NCBI RefSeq assembly: GCF_020886315.1 | Contig: NZ_AP025226.1 | Coordinates: forward strand, 496,001-560,000 | From: Saccharolobus caldissimus | Lineage (GTDB): Archaea; Thermoproteota; Thermoprotei_A; Sulfolobales; Sulfolobaceae | Direction: 5' to 3' | Length of the DNA stretch: 64,000 nt | In this document: one piece after another, positions 1-9,790 of the stretch | Position numbering within the stretch: position 1 is the stretch's first letter | Layout of the letters: every line of letters starts with the position of its first letter | Made by a program: the position numbers and the translations under genes | Notes under the pieces: model-generated | What the model saw: the letters and a program-made list of their open reading frames with translations, nothing else | What the model was told of the DNA's origin: nothing | The model's database searches: none

Positions 1-229
1 TTATGACATATAAATAGTCAAAATTGCCAATATTAAAATATTTATTTAAAATATGCTGAACTTGAACACTCTGTATATTATTCGAAAGAAAGGGATCATC
101 AGTATAGATAAACAAACTAGGAACTTTAACAGCCATTGGTAATAGTATTATTAATAACAATATCCATAATAACGTAAGTATTATGTCATTTCTCACACTT
201 TCGTAGTATTTCGAATGAGTAATAAACAT
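1..229 (-). CDS. Putative membrane transporter, MMPL/RND-like, N-terminal part only
   Basis: An open frame starts at ATG 229 on the minus strand and runs off the left edge, giving 76 codons without a stop. The protein has a short polar start, one strong hydrophobic segment at about residues 15-36 (rich in Leu/Ile), then an extracytoplasmic-looking stretch with SLFIYTDDPFLSNN. One N-terminal helix followed by a large external loop, and the wording of that loop, resemble the start of archaeal MMPL/RND-type transporters. The family assignment is from memory of similar Sulfolobales proteins and is only moderately secure; being an N-terminal membrane protein is directly visible. Confidence 0.5.
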   Translation of the reverse strand, partial: MFITHSKYYESVRNDIILTLLWILLLIILLPMAVKVPSLFIYTDDPFLSNNIQSVQVQHILNKYFNIGNFDYLYVI

Positions 230-288
230 TGTGGAAATACTCTTATTACATAGGTTAACTATTTTAAAAGAAATAGCAGAAACAAATT

Positions 289-447
289 ATGGAAACGATT
301 AATGAGGTTCTCAAATTAATGGAGCAAATAGAAAATATAATTAAGAATTATAATCCTTCAGCCAAGGATAAGGAGATATTACAGAAGGTATTGGCAAAGA
401 ATATGGAATTGAGTGCTGAGATTTATGCAAAATATTTAAAAGTTTAG
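289..447 (+). CDS. Small conserved-looking helical protein, 52 aa
   Basis: ATG 289 to TAG 447 encodes 52 residues (METINEVLKLMEQIENIIKN at the start), almost all helix-forming and charged, with heptad-like Leu/Ile spacing that suggests a short coiled coil or helical hairpin. A TATA-like box (attttaaa, 261-268) sits 26 bp upstream of the ATG, so a leaderless transcript starting on the start codon is expected; this is the main support for it being a real gene. It is followed 18 bp later by the next gene on the same strand. I do not recognise the family and assign no function. Confidence 0.55.
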   Translation: METINEVLKLMEQIENIIKNYNPSAKDKEILQKVLAKNMELSAEIYAKYLKV

Positions 448-465
448 GCGTTATAAATTCATTTT

Positions 466-1092
466 GTGAAGTTTGAGGCTACTATAGATTATATACAAGG
501 GATAGGAAATAGATATCTCAGCTCCGAGGGGCATATAGTTGAGCTTGATGGTAGATTAGAGAAAGAACTTCTATCTGTAGGAGTTTTACCTAAATTTTTT
601 ATAGAAGGATTAGTGGATTTTATGACAGAAAATAAGCAAAATATTTACTCATTTTTCGTTCCAGCTAGAAGTATAGTAGGAGAGTGCAAAAATATCCTAA
701 AAATCTTCGAGTTATGGGTATCATCATATAACAGTTTAATAAGGTTAATTGTAATTATAATAAATATTGAAGAAAATGCTCAAATTCTTTTATTTAAGCC
801 TGAACTTTACGTAACTGTTTCACATGACATCATGTCAACTTTAACCAAAAAATACCTTTGTGTAGAAATTATAATGCCCTTTATTTATAGATTTGTCATC
901 TTTGATACCTTTAATATTTTTAAAAAATTGTTTAATATAGTTTTTGAGGGAATTATTGATCTTAAGGGAAATAAATATATGACATCTATTAGCAATGATG
1001 AAAGGGCGTTAATATGGAAAATAGATAGTACAAATATGAAGTATTTAAGCAATAATTTAATACCTTCAGAGTTACTAAGATTAGTAAGATGA
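466..1092 (+). CDS. Hypothetical protein, 208 aa
   Basis: A GTG start at 466 gives a 208-residue protein rich in Ile, Phe, Asn and Lys with no motif I recognise. The N-terminal half is mixed polar; residues about 85-105 (SLIRLIVIIINIEEN) and 140-165 are hydrophobic but look like buried strands or helices rather than clean membrane spans. It lies 4 bp before the site-2-protease-like gene and 18 bp after a small helical gene, all on the plus strand, so it is probably the first or second gene of an operon with the two membrane proteases. Function unknown; Sulfolobales-specific is a guess. Confidence 0.6.
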   Translation: MKFEATIDYIQGIGNRYLSSEGHIVELDGRLEKELLSVGVLPKFFIEGLVDFMTENKQNIYSFFVPARSIVGECKNILKIFELWVSSYNSLIRLIVIIINIEENAQILLFKPELYVTVSHDIMSTLTKKYLCVEIIMPFIYRFVIFDTFNIFKKLFNIVFEGIIDLKGNKYMTSISNDERALIWKIDSTNMKYLSNNLIPSELLRLVR

Positions 1093-1096
1093 AATC

Positions 1097-1720
1097 ATGT
1101 CATGGGATATTCGATATTTAGAATGGAAATATAATAATTTAAATGAAATTCTTGCATTCCTTCTAGCCGCTTTATCGTTAGCAGTAGCTTATATACCTTT
1201 TTATAATCCTTTAGAAATCGTGAGAACACCGTTAACCTCTATTATAATACCTTACGTAGTAGCCTTACTTGCAGTAATACCTCATGAAATAGGACATAGG
1301 CAAGCTGCTCGCAGATATGGATGTTATTCAAGATTTACACTAAGCTTTGTAGGATTTTGGACTACATTATTGTTTAACATAATTGGAAGCTTTTTACATT
1401 TATTAATCTTCTTTTCTGGATATACTGGGATAAGTTGCGGATTTAGATTTAATAGGGATGTAGAGGGTAAAACGGCTTTAGCTGGACCTCTTACTAACAT
1501 TATAATAGGATTTATAGGTCTTTTAGGATCTTTAATATTCCCAGCAGGTCTTATTGGCTTATTCTTTGCTGAACTTGCAGGTTTTAATTTCTGGGTAGCC
1601 TTCTTTAATTTATTACCTTTCTGGGTATTAGACGGACTAAAAATATTTAGATGGAATATTATTGCATGGGGGATATTAACAGTTCTATCTTTTATATTTA
1701 CATTTTTTATAATAGGGTGA
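1097..1720 (+). CDS. Site-2-protease-like intramembrane metallopeptidase (family M50)
   Basis: This 207-residue polytopic protein carries the zinc-metalloprotease signature HEIGH (His63, Glu64, His67) at the cytoplasmic end of a membrane helix, and near the C-terminus an LPFWVLDG segment with the third zinc ligand Asp at about residue 179. Both are the hallmarks of M50/S2P proteases, which cleave substrates inside the membrane. About six hydrophobic segments are visible, matching a minimal M50 core without PDZ or CBS domains. It is 4 bp upstream of a rhomboid protease gene, so two intramembrane proteases of different mechanism are probably co-expressed. The substrate is unknown. Confidence 0.85.
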   Translation: MSWDIRYLEWKYNNLNEILAFLLAALSLAVAYIPFYNPLEIVRTPLTSIIIPYVVALLAVIPHEIGHRQAARRYGCYSRFTLSFVGFWTTLLFNIIGSFLHLLIFFSGYTGISCGFRFNRDVEGKTALAGPLTNIIIGFIGLLGSLIFPAGLIGLFFAELAGFNFWVAFFNLLPFWVLDGLKIFRWNIIAWGILTVLSFIFTFFIIG

Positions 1721-1724
1721 AATA

Positions 1725-2294
1725 ATGGATTTAAAAAACGTAACTCAAGTTCCAACTTTTTTACTAATGCTATTTGTATTATTAGGTTTCATAATAGGTT
1801 ATGTAGCATCCTTCTTCGGCAACGCGATATTTTATTTAGAACAACTTAACTATCTCGTTATCCATGGATTTTATTACGAATTATTTACGTCAATTTTTAT
1901 AACAAATAGTTTCATAGATTTCATTTTTAATTTTATATCTCTATATATATTATATTTAATTTTCGGGGCTAGAGTAGGTAAACATGAATACGCAATTTTT
2001 ATCTTATCTGGAATATTAGGCAACATATTTTCTTTATATCTTTATCCTCCTCTAACATTATCTTCTGGAGCTTCCGGAGGTATATTTGGATTATTAAGTT
2101 TTTATACATTTTATGATTTTATAAGCGGAGGAACTCTAGGGATTTATGGATTAATATTTTTAGTATCAGTTTTCGGACTTAGCGATCTATTATTCCCTAA
2201 TGTAGATATTTTTGCGCACATAGGTGGAATTATAGGTGGTATTATATATGCCGTAGCCTATCATTTTATAAGTCATGGAAGAAAAATAAATTAA
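1725..2294 (+). CDS. Rhomboid-family intramembrane serine protease
   Basis: The 189-residue protein has six hydrophobic segments, the rhomboid nucleophile motif GASGG (catalytic Ser at about residue 116) and a second catalytic residue in AHIGGIIGG (His about 165), the Ser-His dyad of rhomboids. The length fits a six-helix minimal rhomboid. A long loop between helices 1 and 2 holds GFYYELFTSIF, resembling the conserved loop that precedes helix 2. It starts 4 bp after the site-2-protease-like gene and is followed 2 bp later by a two-helix membrane peptide. Substrates are not indicated by the context. Start ATG 1725 is well placed after the upstream stop. Confidence 0.87.
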   Translation: MDLKNVTQVPTFLLMLFVLLGFIIGYVASFFGNAIFYLEQLNYLVIHGFYYELFTSIFITNSFIDFIFNFISLYILYLIFGARVGKHEYAIFILSGILGNIFSLYLYPPLTLSSGASGGIFGLLSFYTFYDFISGGTLGIYGLIFLVSVFGLSDLLFPNVDIFAHIGGIIGGIIYAVAYHFISHGRKIN

Positions 2295-2296
2295 TT

Positions 2297-2461
2297 ATGA
2301 TAATTGTCGAAGAGATTTTGTTAATAATAGGCTTTTTAATGTTGCCATATGGTATATATGAAATTATAAGAAGTGAAGCTGATAAGGTAGTAAAAATTAC
2401 GCTTATTTCGATCTCATTAGTTTTATTTTTAATAGAAACTATTATAGTATTGATTCAATGA
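2297..2461 (+). CDS. Small two-helix membrane protein, 54 aa
   Basis: ATG 2297 to TGA 2461 encodes 54 residues with two hydrophobic segments (about 3-21 and 34-53) joined by a charged turn ([11 protein letters not shown]), so a hairpin in the membrane with both termini on one side. It is packed exactly between the rhomboid gene (2 bp upstream) and the Fap7-like kinase, overlapping the latter by the ATGA pattern, which argues strongly that it is translated. No family is recognised. It could be an accessory of the rhomboid protease, but that is only suggested by position. Confidence 0.6.
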   Translation: MIIVEEILLIIGFLMLPYGIYEIIRSEADKVVKITLISISLVLFLIETIIVLIQ

Positions 2462-3024
2462 TAATAGTGATAAGTGGAACTCCCGGAGTTGGAAAAACTA
2501 TAGTTTCTAAAGAACTAGTAAAGAGACTGAATTTAAAATATTTCCATCTATCACAGTTTGTTATAGATGAAAAACTATATATTGAATATGATGAGGAAAG
2601 ACAAAGTTATATAATAGATGAGGATAAAGTTAAAGATAAATTAGAGATAGCTTTAAAAGAAAGTGACAATATAGTAATAGAGTCAATATATCCTTCCTTA
2701 ATACCTAAAGCTGATATTGTAGTAGTTTTAAGGAAAAATCCAATAGTTTTATACAATGAACTAAAAAATAGAGGATGGCCTGAATTAAAAATTGCTGAAA
2801 ATGTAGAGGCTGAAATATTAGGAGTAATTTCGCAAGAGGCTAAGGAGGCATTTAATGGAAAGGTGTGTGAAATCGATGTTACTAAAATTTCCATAGATCA
2901 AATAATAAACAAGATATTAAATAAAGAATGTGATTATTTTATTGATTGGCTTAGTGATACAGAGATTCAGAGCTTTTTAGAGAATTTAGATAATATTATT
3001 AGCTCCCACGAGAATAATATCTAG
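2458..3024 (+). CDS. Fap7/AK6-type adenylate (NMP) kinase
   Basis: The 188-residue protein begins with a P-loop GTPGVGKT (residues 7-14) and has the diagnostic NMP-kinase segment of the Fap7/AK6 family: [11 protein letters not shown] for the core strand, then [19 protein letters not shown], where the Arg and the ENVxAEI helix bind nucleotide. Known Fap7/AK6 enzymes have adenylate kinase/ATPase activity and act in late small-subunit ribosome maturation with uS11. The protein is close to the usual 170-190 residues, with a short acidic C-terminal extension. It is translationally coupled (ATGA) to the small membrane gene upstream and abuts the mrp gene downstream with no gap. Confidence 0.85.
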   Translation: MIIVISGTPGVGKTIVSKELVKRLNLKYFHLSQFVIDEKLYIEYDEERQSYIIDEDKVKDKLEIALKESDNIVIESIYPSLIPKADIVVVLRKNPIVLYNELKNRGWPELKIAENVEAEILGVISQEAKEAFNGKVCEIDVTKISIDQIINKILNKECDYFIDWLSDTEIQSFLENLDNIISSHENNI

Positions 3025-3916
<892 letters not shown>

Positions 3917-3927
<11 letters not shown>

Positions 3928-4135
3928 TCTTAAGCCTAAAATAAAATTTTCTTTGCTCATAAACTGGATATTTTTCTATTATACCTTCCCTTACTAAATC
4001 TGCTAAAATTTTTCTAAATTCCATTAAATTTACTTCTTCGCCCATTTCTAATAGTTCATCCCTTATCTGCGTAGATGTTTTGTCGCCCTTTGATAATATC
4101 TCTAAAATTTTATTCCTTATCTCTTCCTTATTCAT
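3917..4135 (-). CDS. Small winged-helix DNA-binding protein, 72 aa
   Basis: The 72 residues form a compact winged helix: an N-terminal helix (KEEIRNKILEILSKG), a helix-turn-helix with STQIRDELLEMG and MEFRKILADLVREGIIEK as recognition region, and a beta wing (YPVYEQRKFYFRLK). It lacks any sensor domain, so it is a minimal regulator or nucleic-acid-binding module. The 3' end overlaps the convergent mrp gene by 11 bp, and it is divergent from the Lrs14-like gene at 4234, sharing a 98-bp intergenic region. A target cannot be inferred from the sequence. Confidence 0.7.
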
Positions 4136-4233
4136 GATAATTCTTATTATATATACTCAAATAAAAAATTAAGGGTTAATGAAGGAAAAACTTAAAAATA
4201 AAAAAATATTAAATAAAGATTGGTGAAAGTTTA

Positions 4234-4581
4234 ATGACTATTGAAATTAGCGAAAAAAGTTTTTTATTAAAGAGATTCTTAATAGTAGCTTATGGACTTT
4301 CAGAAGCGGATGTTGATGCGTTCTTGAAAATATTATCTAGTAATACTGGAAAAGATGTGGAAGCAATATCATCAGAATTGGGAATAAGCAAAAGTAGAGC
4401 TAGCTTAATTTTAAAGAAGTTAGCAGACGCAGGACTTGTAGAGAAGGAGAAAAGCGCTGCAAGTAAAGGTGGTAGACCTAAATTTATGTACCAAGTTAAA
4501 AAGGACGAGTTAAAGCAGAAATTAAGTAAAAAAGCTGAAGAGGTATGTAAAGATCTCCAATTTATAATTTCCTCTCTGTAA
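4234..4581 (+). CDS. Lrs14-like winged-helix transcription regulator
   Basis: The 115-residue protein has an N-terminal helix (LKRFLIVAYGLSEADVDAFL), a HTH with DVEAISSELGISKSRASLIL, a beta wing containing KGGRPKFMYQV, and a C-terminal helix that would form a dimerising coiled coil (KQKLSKKAEEVCKDL). Size and layout fit the crenarchaeal Lrs14-like regulators, abundant in Sulfolobales and involved in biofilm, UV and metabolic control. A clear GGTGA ribosome-binding site lies upstream of ATG 4234, so unlike most genes here it has a short leader; a TATA-like box is at about 4189-4197. Another MarR/PadR-like family is possible. Confidence 0.65.
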   Translation: MTIEISEKSFLLKRFLIVAYGLSEADVDAFLKILSSNTGKDVEAISSELGISKSRASLILKKLADAGLVEKEKSAASKGGRPKFMYQVKKDELKQKLSKKAEEVCKDLQFIISSL

Positions 4582-4633
4582 AGCCAATTTATTTTTTATT
4601 AATTTAAAATTTAATAAATACCTATAGATTAGC

Positions 4634-5197
4634 TTAGAGAAAACTTGCTATACCATTATATAATAAAAATATTCCGAAAGCTGCCAGTATTATAGCAGAT
4701 ATAATCTTTACATAGTTTACATATCTAATTCCTAACTTGTTTATCAATTTGGGAAACGATATTATCCAAATTATTATTCCCAAGAAAAAGCCTGGAATAA
4801 CAGAAATAGATAAGGATTTAATCATAGATATACCAACTGTTAACCACCAACTTATTTGATAGGGATTTGTTAAACCTATTGTTAGTCCTATTAGATAGTT
4901 ACCTTTAATTGATTTAGAGGGCATCTTGGATTTAAGTGTAACATAAGCTAAGTATATCATATATCCTCCCCCTAACAAATATAATGGCTTTAAGATAAAA
5001 ATTGGTATAAATCCTTGAATGAAATATATTATGATGAAGAAAATAAAATCTGCAGTCATTGCTCCAGCTCCTACACTACTTCCGTGTAACCAAGATTTAA
5101 TAGACTCACTAGCTATTATAGCGTTTACAGGACCAGGTGGTGCAGCTATTGATAAACCTAAGCTAACTCCTACTAACAAGTATATTAAAGGGTTCAT
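4634..5197 (-). CDS. LysE/RhtB-family amino-acid exporter-like membrane protein
   Basis: The 187-residue protein has about six hydrophobic segments and the LysE family signature near the start, AAPPGPVNAIIASESI, followed by a Gly/Ala-rich loop (GSSVGAGAMTADF). LysE/RhtB proteins export amino acids or related small metabolites across the cell membrane. Length is slightly short of the usual 200. ATG 5197 overlaps the stop of the upstream DUF72 gene by the ATGA pattern, so the two are translationally coupled. The substrate cannot be read from the sequence. Confidence 0.8.
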   Translation of the reverse strand: MNPLIYLLVGVSLGLSIAAPPGPVNAIIASESIKSWLHGSSVGAGAMTADFIFFIIIYFIQGFIPIFILKPLYLLGGGYMIYLAYVTLKSKMPSKSIKGNYLIGLTIGLTNPYQISWWLTVGISMIKSLSISVIPGFFLGIIIWIISFPKLINKLGIRYVNYVKIISAIILAAFGIFLLYNGIASFL

Positions 5198-5931
5198 CTT
5201 AACACCTTATTTATCATATCTTTAAATCTAAGAGCGTCTTCAAAAGAGTATATGTTATTAAATAGAATATAAAAACTTTTAATATTTTTATCATTTAATA
5301 TATATTCTTTAAGCTCATTTAAATCTTCATCAGTATATTTATATTTATAATTGACTTCACCTTTACCTATTCCATGAAGCCTATAATATCTTATTATCAT
5401 ACTACTATCTAATGGTTTATTTCTGAATGGGTCTACTACATGAATTGCATTAATTTCACTAAAAATCTTGCTTAAAATTTCAATTTTCTGATACCATTCA
5501 CCTCTAGGTTCCCAACCATAAATATAATTTTTATCTAGAATACTAAAGAAATCTTTTAAATTTCTGATGTTTTCTTCAGTAGGTTTAAAAGACGATGGCG
5601 ATTGAAATATTATAATTCTAGAGCCTAAAAACTTTGCCTCATTAAGAGTAATTTCTAAAGCATGTAAGACCTCTTTCGTATTTTTAAAGAATCCATAATT
5701 GTTAATATCGCCGATCTTATTTTGCATTCTTTTATATGTGATTTTATTATAGGTATGAGTTATTATCTGATTAGCTTTAATTGTCAATTCAACATTATTT
5801 TGCACTGAGAGGTCTCTCCATTTTCTCATTTTTTCTTCACTAACAAAATCGTAAAAGGTCTCTTGAACTTCAAGTACGTTAAAGTATTTAAAGTGCTTAT
5901 AGGTAAAACCGCATGTGCCTATTTTTATCAT
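5194..5931 (-). CDS. DUF72 (YecE-like) TIM-barrel protein
   Basis: The 245-residue sequence starts with KIGTCGFTYKHF and continues with LEVQETFYDF, the characteristic DUF72 opening (IGTSGW...vEvnstFY), and later has WEPRGEW and HVVDPFRN segments typical of the family's C-terminal half. DUF72 proteins adopt a TIM-barrel fold of unknown biochemical role, possibly related to endonuclease IV or sugar-isomerase barrels. It forms a two-gene operon with the LysE-like transporter, overlapping by 4 bp. The promoter lies in the 54-bp gap shared with the divergent gene at 5986. Confidence 0.8.
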   Translation of the reverse strand: MIKIGTCGFTYKHFKYFNVLEVQETFYDFVSEEKMRKWRDLSVQNNVELTIKANQIITHTYNKITYKRMQNKIGDINNYGFFKNTKEVLHALEITLNEAKFLGSRIIIFQSPSSFKPTEENIRNLKDFFSILDKNYIYGWEPRGEWYQKIEILSKIFSEINAIHVVDPFRNKPLDSSMIIRYYRLHGIGKGEVNYKYKYTDEDLNELKEYILNDKNIKSFYILFNNIYSFEDALRFKDMINKVLR

Positions 5932-6409
5932 CTTACATAGATTTTGGGAAAAGATTAATATAATTGATTAAGGTAGGATTTACTCATGGTTGAGGAAGAG
6001 GAACTAACAAGCAAGGTTAAGAAAATGTATGAGGAAGGATTAAGTATTAGACAAATAGCTAATGAACTTGGATTAAGCTACTCTAAAGTTCGTAGATTAT
6101 TGGTTAAAGCTCAAGTTAATTTTAGAGGGAAAATTTCAAACGATATTGTACAAAAAATTCTAGAATTAGCTACTCAGGGTTATAGTGCCAATAGAATAAG
6201 TAAAGAATTAAATCTTAATTTTAATACTGTGCTAAGAATTCTTAGAAAACATAACTTAGCAAAACGCAAAAGAAAGCTAAAGGAAGAAGAAATTAGAAAG
6301 ATAAAAGAGGAATACGAGAAAGGAAATTCAATATATAGAATAGCAAAAGAGTTAAATATCTCAACTAATTTAGTAGTATATCATTTGAAAAAGTTAGGTA
6401 TATATAAGC

Positions 6410-7555
<1,146 letters not shown>

Positions 7556-7574
7556 TATATAATAAAAATACATG

Positions 7575-7584
7575 AAAATATAAA
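7575..7584 (-). promoter_or_regulatory. TATA box of trpS
   Basis: Read on the minus strand, TTTTATATTT is centred about 25 bp upstream of ATG 7555 and preceded by a short purine-poor BRE-like stretch. The spacing predicts a leaderless mRNA and decides between two in-frame ATG codons. Confidence 0.65.
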
Positions 7585-7616
7585 AGGTTAAAATTAAAGT
7601 AGGTTAAACTACACTA

Positions 7617-8243
7617 TTACGTATTAGTTTTTGATGAAAGTGGAGAATTTACTGGTAATGCAGGGAATTTCTCCTTCATTCTCTGCTCTGCAACTATTGA
7701 TGCTTCTTCTAATATCTTCTTAGCTTCCGGAGAAGCGGCACTAGCATAAGTTCCTAATCCGGTAAACTCACCAGATTCCGTTACTATTTCTTGTAAAGAT
7801 TCCCCTAGATCTGCTAATTCTATTGAAACTTCTGGCAATATACCTTTAAGGGTACTTCTTAACTCGTTAACTACACCTAATACTGGAATTAGATTAACAA
7901 ATATATCTCCGAGTTCAGTCACAGTCTCTAACCTTAATTGAACTTGCTCTAAAGCAATTTGAGTCATTAATAATTGTTTGGATATCTTTCTAATCTCTGC
8001 TACCTCATTAGCATACATAGCAGCCCTCTGGGTATCCTTAGCCATTTGAGCTTCCACTACTCTCTCAAATAATATTTTATCCCTTTCTTGCATTTTACTG
8101 ATATAAGCGTCAAGCCTACTGATCATTGATCCAATTTTATAATGGGTATTAATTAATTTGTATTTTAATGGTTCCTTTGATCCCTTAACCTTAAATTTTT
8201 CATCATTATTTCCCCATATCTTTTGAAAATCCTTTCCTAGCAT
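7617..8243 (-). CDS. cdvB1: ESCRT-III homologue, CdvB paralogue (CdvB1-like)
   Basis: The 208-residue protein is mostly helical with the ESCRT-III core pattern: a basic alpha1 ([20 protein letters not shown]), a long alpha2 ([24 protein letters not shown]), then an acidic C-terminal part with a Pro-rich end. In Sulfolobus, CdvB and its paralogues CdvB1-3 polymerise at the division septum and in vesicle budding, remodelled by CdvC. It lacks the C-terminal winged helix that CdvB uses to bind CdvA, so it is a paralogue, not CdvB itself. CdvB1 is the best match by length and sequence as I remember it. A TATA box is at 8271-8279. Confidence 0.8.
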   Translation of the reverse strand: MLGKDFQKIWGNNDEKFKVKGSKEPLKYKLINTHYKIGSMISRLDAYISKMQERDKILFERVVEAQMAKDTQRAAMYANEVAEIRKISKQLLMTQIALEQVQLRLETVTELGDIFVNLIPVLGVVNELRSTLKGILPEVSIELADLGESLQEIVTESGEFTGLGTYASAASPEAKKILEEASIVAEQRMKEKFPALPVNSPLSSKTNT

Positions 8244-8270
8244 GGCTAATATATATCTTCACTTACCAAG

Positions 8271-8279
8271 GCTTATAAA
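8271..8279 (-). promoter_or_regulatory. TATA box of the CdvB-like gene
   Basis: CTTTATAAG on the minus strand is centred about 32 bp before ATG 8243, predicting a 5' leader of only a few bases. It is the clearest promoter element in this intergenic region. Confidence 0.55.
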
Positions 8280-8330
8280 GCAAACAATTCGAGATAAGAG
8301 TTTAAATTCGTAAAAAGTAAAATAAGTAAT

Positions 8331-8603
8331 ATGGCTAATATATTTATTAGAGAAGATGAAGACCCAGATTATGACGTTTATGTAAAGGACGGTAATGTGG
8401 TAATATACTTAGATCTCAGAGGAAAAGAGGTAATGTATGACAAGATAATAGCAAAGACTGATGGAAATAAAATATTTATATTAGATTCAAATAGTAATCG
8501 TATAATTAAAATAATAACCTTACCGACAAAAATAGATCCATCTACTTTAACTTTCAAACATAAAAACGGGATATTTATACTCCAAGGTAATAGAGTAAAT
8601 TAA
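8331..8603 (+). CDS. Minimal Hsp20/alpha-crystallin-like domain protein, 90 aa
   Basis: The sequence reads as a bare alpha-crystallin fold: YDVYVKDGNVVIYLDLRGK resembles the first strands of Hsp20, and KIITLPTKIDPSTLTFKHKN with NGIFIL matches the LPxxVd...NGvL signature near the end of the domain. It lacks the N-terminal arm and the C-terminal IxI tail that normal small heat-shock proteins use to assemble into oligomers. It might be a mini chaperone or a CS/p23-like adaptor. It overlaps alaX by one base (TAATG), so the two are co-translated. Family call is by eye and moderately secure. Confidence 0.55.
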   Translation: MANIFIREDEDPDYDVYVKDGNVVIYLDLRGKEVMYDKIIAKTDGNKIFILDSNSNRIIKIITLPTKIDPSTLTFKHKNGIFILQGNRVN

Positions 8604-9313
8604 TGACCGAAGAACTTTACTTAAAAGATTCTTATATTAGGGAATTTGATGCAAAAGTTAAGGAAATTAAAAGTGACTATGCTATTTTAGATAAGACAGC
8701 TTTTTATCCTGGCGGAGGTGGACTTGAAAATGATATTGGCTATTTTATTAATTCTAAAGGTGAAAAAATAAACGTTACTGAAGTGAAAAGAGATGAAAAT
8801 AATGAGATATTACATAAAGTTGAATCGAATAGTAGTCTTAATGTTGGTGATATAATAAAGGGAGTAATAGACTGGCCAAGAAGATATAAGATGATGAGAT
8901 TACATACAGCATCACATATAATAGCTGCAATAGCTTATAATAAATTTGGTTCCCTTATTACAGGCGGTCATATAAATCCAGAATACGCTAAAGACGATTT
9001 TAATGTAGATAATAAAGATACACTTATAGATATAATAAATGAGGCTAATGAAATAGTTAAGAAAGCGATAGAAGTAAAAGTATACTTCTTACCAAGAGAG
9101 GAAGCATTAATGATACCAGCAATAGTAAAATTAGCTGGAAGAAATCCTCCTAATATACCCATTTGGAGAATTGTAGAAATACCTGGAATAGATATACAAG
9201 CTGACGGAGGGCCACATGTTAGAAATACTAGCGAGATAGGAGAGATAGTGTTGTTAAAGGTAGAAAACAAAGGTAAAGGTAGAAAAAGGGTTTATTACAC
9301 TGTAAAACCTTAA
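8603..9313 (+). CDS. alaX: AlaX-type alanyl-tRNA editing hydrolase
   Basis: AlaX proteins remove Ser or Gly wrongly attached to tRNA-Ala. The 236-residue protein has the AlaRS-like second half: zinc-binding HTASH at about residues 96-100 and GGPHVRNTSEIG near the C-terminus, with an N-terminal beta domain containing AFYPGGGGLEND, the medium AlaX-M arrangement. In AlaRS and most AlaX the third zinc site is Cys in CGGTH; here the residue is Asp (ADGGPH), so one zinc ligand is changed. The gene is coupled to the Hsp20-like gene and converges on gtrA with a 4-bp overlap. Confidence 0.88.
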   Translation: MTEELYLKDSYIREFDAKVKEIKSDYAILDKTAFYPGGGGLENDIGYFINSKGEKINVTEVKRDENNEILHKVESNSSLNVGDIIKGVIDWPRRYKMMRLHTASHIIAAIAYNKFGSLITGGHINPEYAKDDFNVDNKDTLIDIINEANEIVKKAIEVKVYFLPREEALMIPAIVKLAGRNPPNIPIWRIVEIPGIDIQADGGPHVRNTSEIGEIVLLKVENKGKGRKRVYYTVKP

Positions 9314-9747
9314 GCCCATACATATTTTAAACTAGTTACAAACCTTACTAGAAATCCCGCCACTATTCCTATGAAATTAGTTAGCAACAAGGTAATTACG
9401 GACTGTTCATATTTAGCTAGAAATATTGTGAATAATGCTTGATAAATTGAGGAAAGGTGAAGGAAGTAAATTAGCAGTATTATTGCCACGAGATATTGTA
9501 CTACATTCCCCAGATAAGACGAGCCGTGAAATTTGGCAAGTCTTTTCATGAAAGAGCCGTTTCTTTTATCCCTAAAAGTCCATATGTCATTCAAGACGAA
9601 GTTAAAGACGAGGGAAACTTCAATAGCCAAAGCCAATGAAACAGCTATAGGAATAGCCTTCGAAGAAAAGACGTAAACTGCCTCATTCACTATGGTACCT
9701 AATCCGCCAACTATGGCGAACTTAAAAAACCTTACTAGATATGACAC
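9310..9747 (-). CDS. GtrA-family membrane protein
   Basis: The 145-residue protein has four hydrophobic helices and the GtrA signature: FAIVGGLGTIVNEAVYV at the start and NFVLNDIWTFRDK between helices 2 and 3. GtrA-like proteins are thought to flip polyprenyl-linked sugars for cell-surface glycosylation. Base composition looks visibly more GC-rich than its neighbours, hinting at acquisition from elsewhere. It converges with alaX (4-bp overlap) and stands alone, with no glycosyltransferase beside it, so its pathway is not shown by context. Confidence 0.82.
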   Translation of the reverse strand: MSYLVRFFKFAIVGGLGTIVNEAVYVFSSKAIPIAVSLALAIEVSLVFNFVLNDIWTFRDKRNGSFMKRLAKFHGSSYLGNVVQYLVAIILLIYFLHLSSIYQALFTIFLAKYEQSVITLLLTNFIGIVAGFLVRFVTSLKYVWA

Positions 9748-9790
9748 ATTATCATTTACCTAAATAAGCTAATAAACATATTCATTAACC

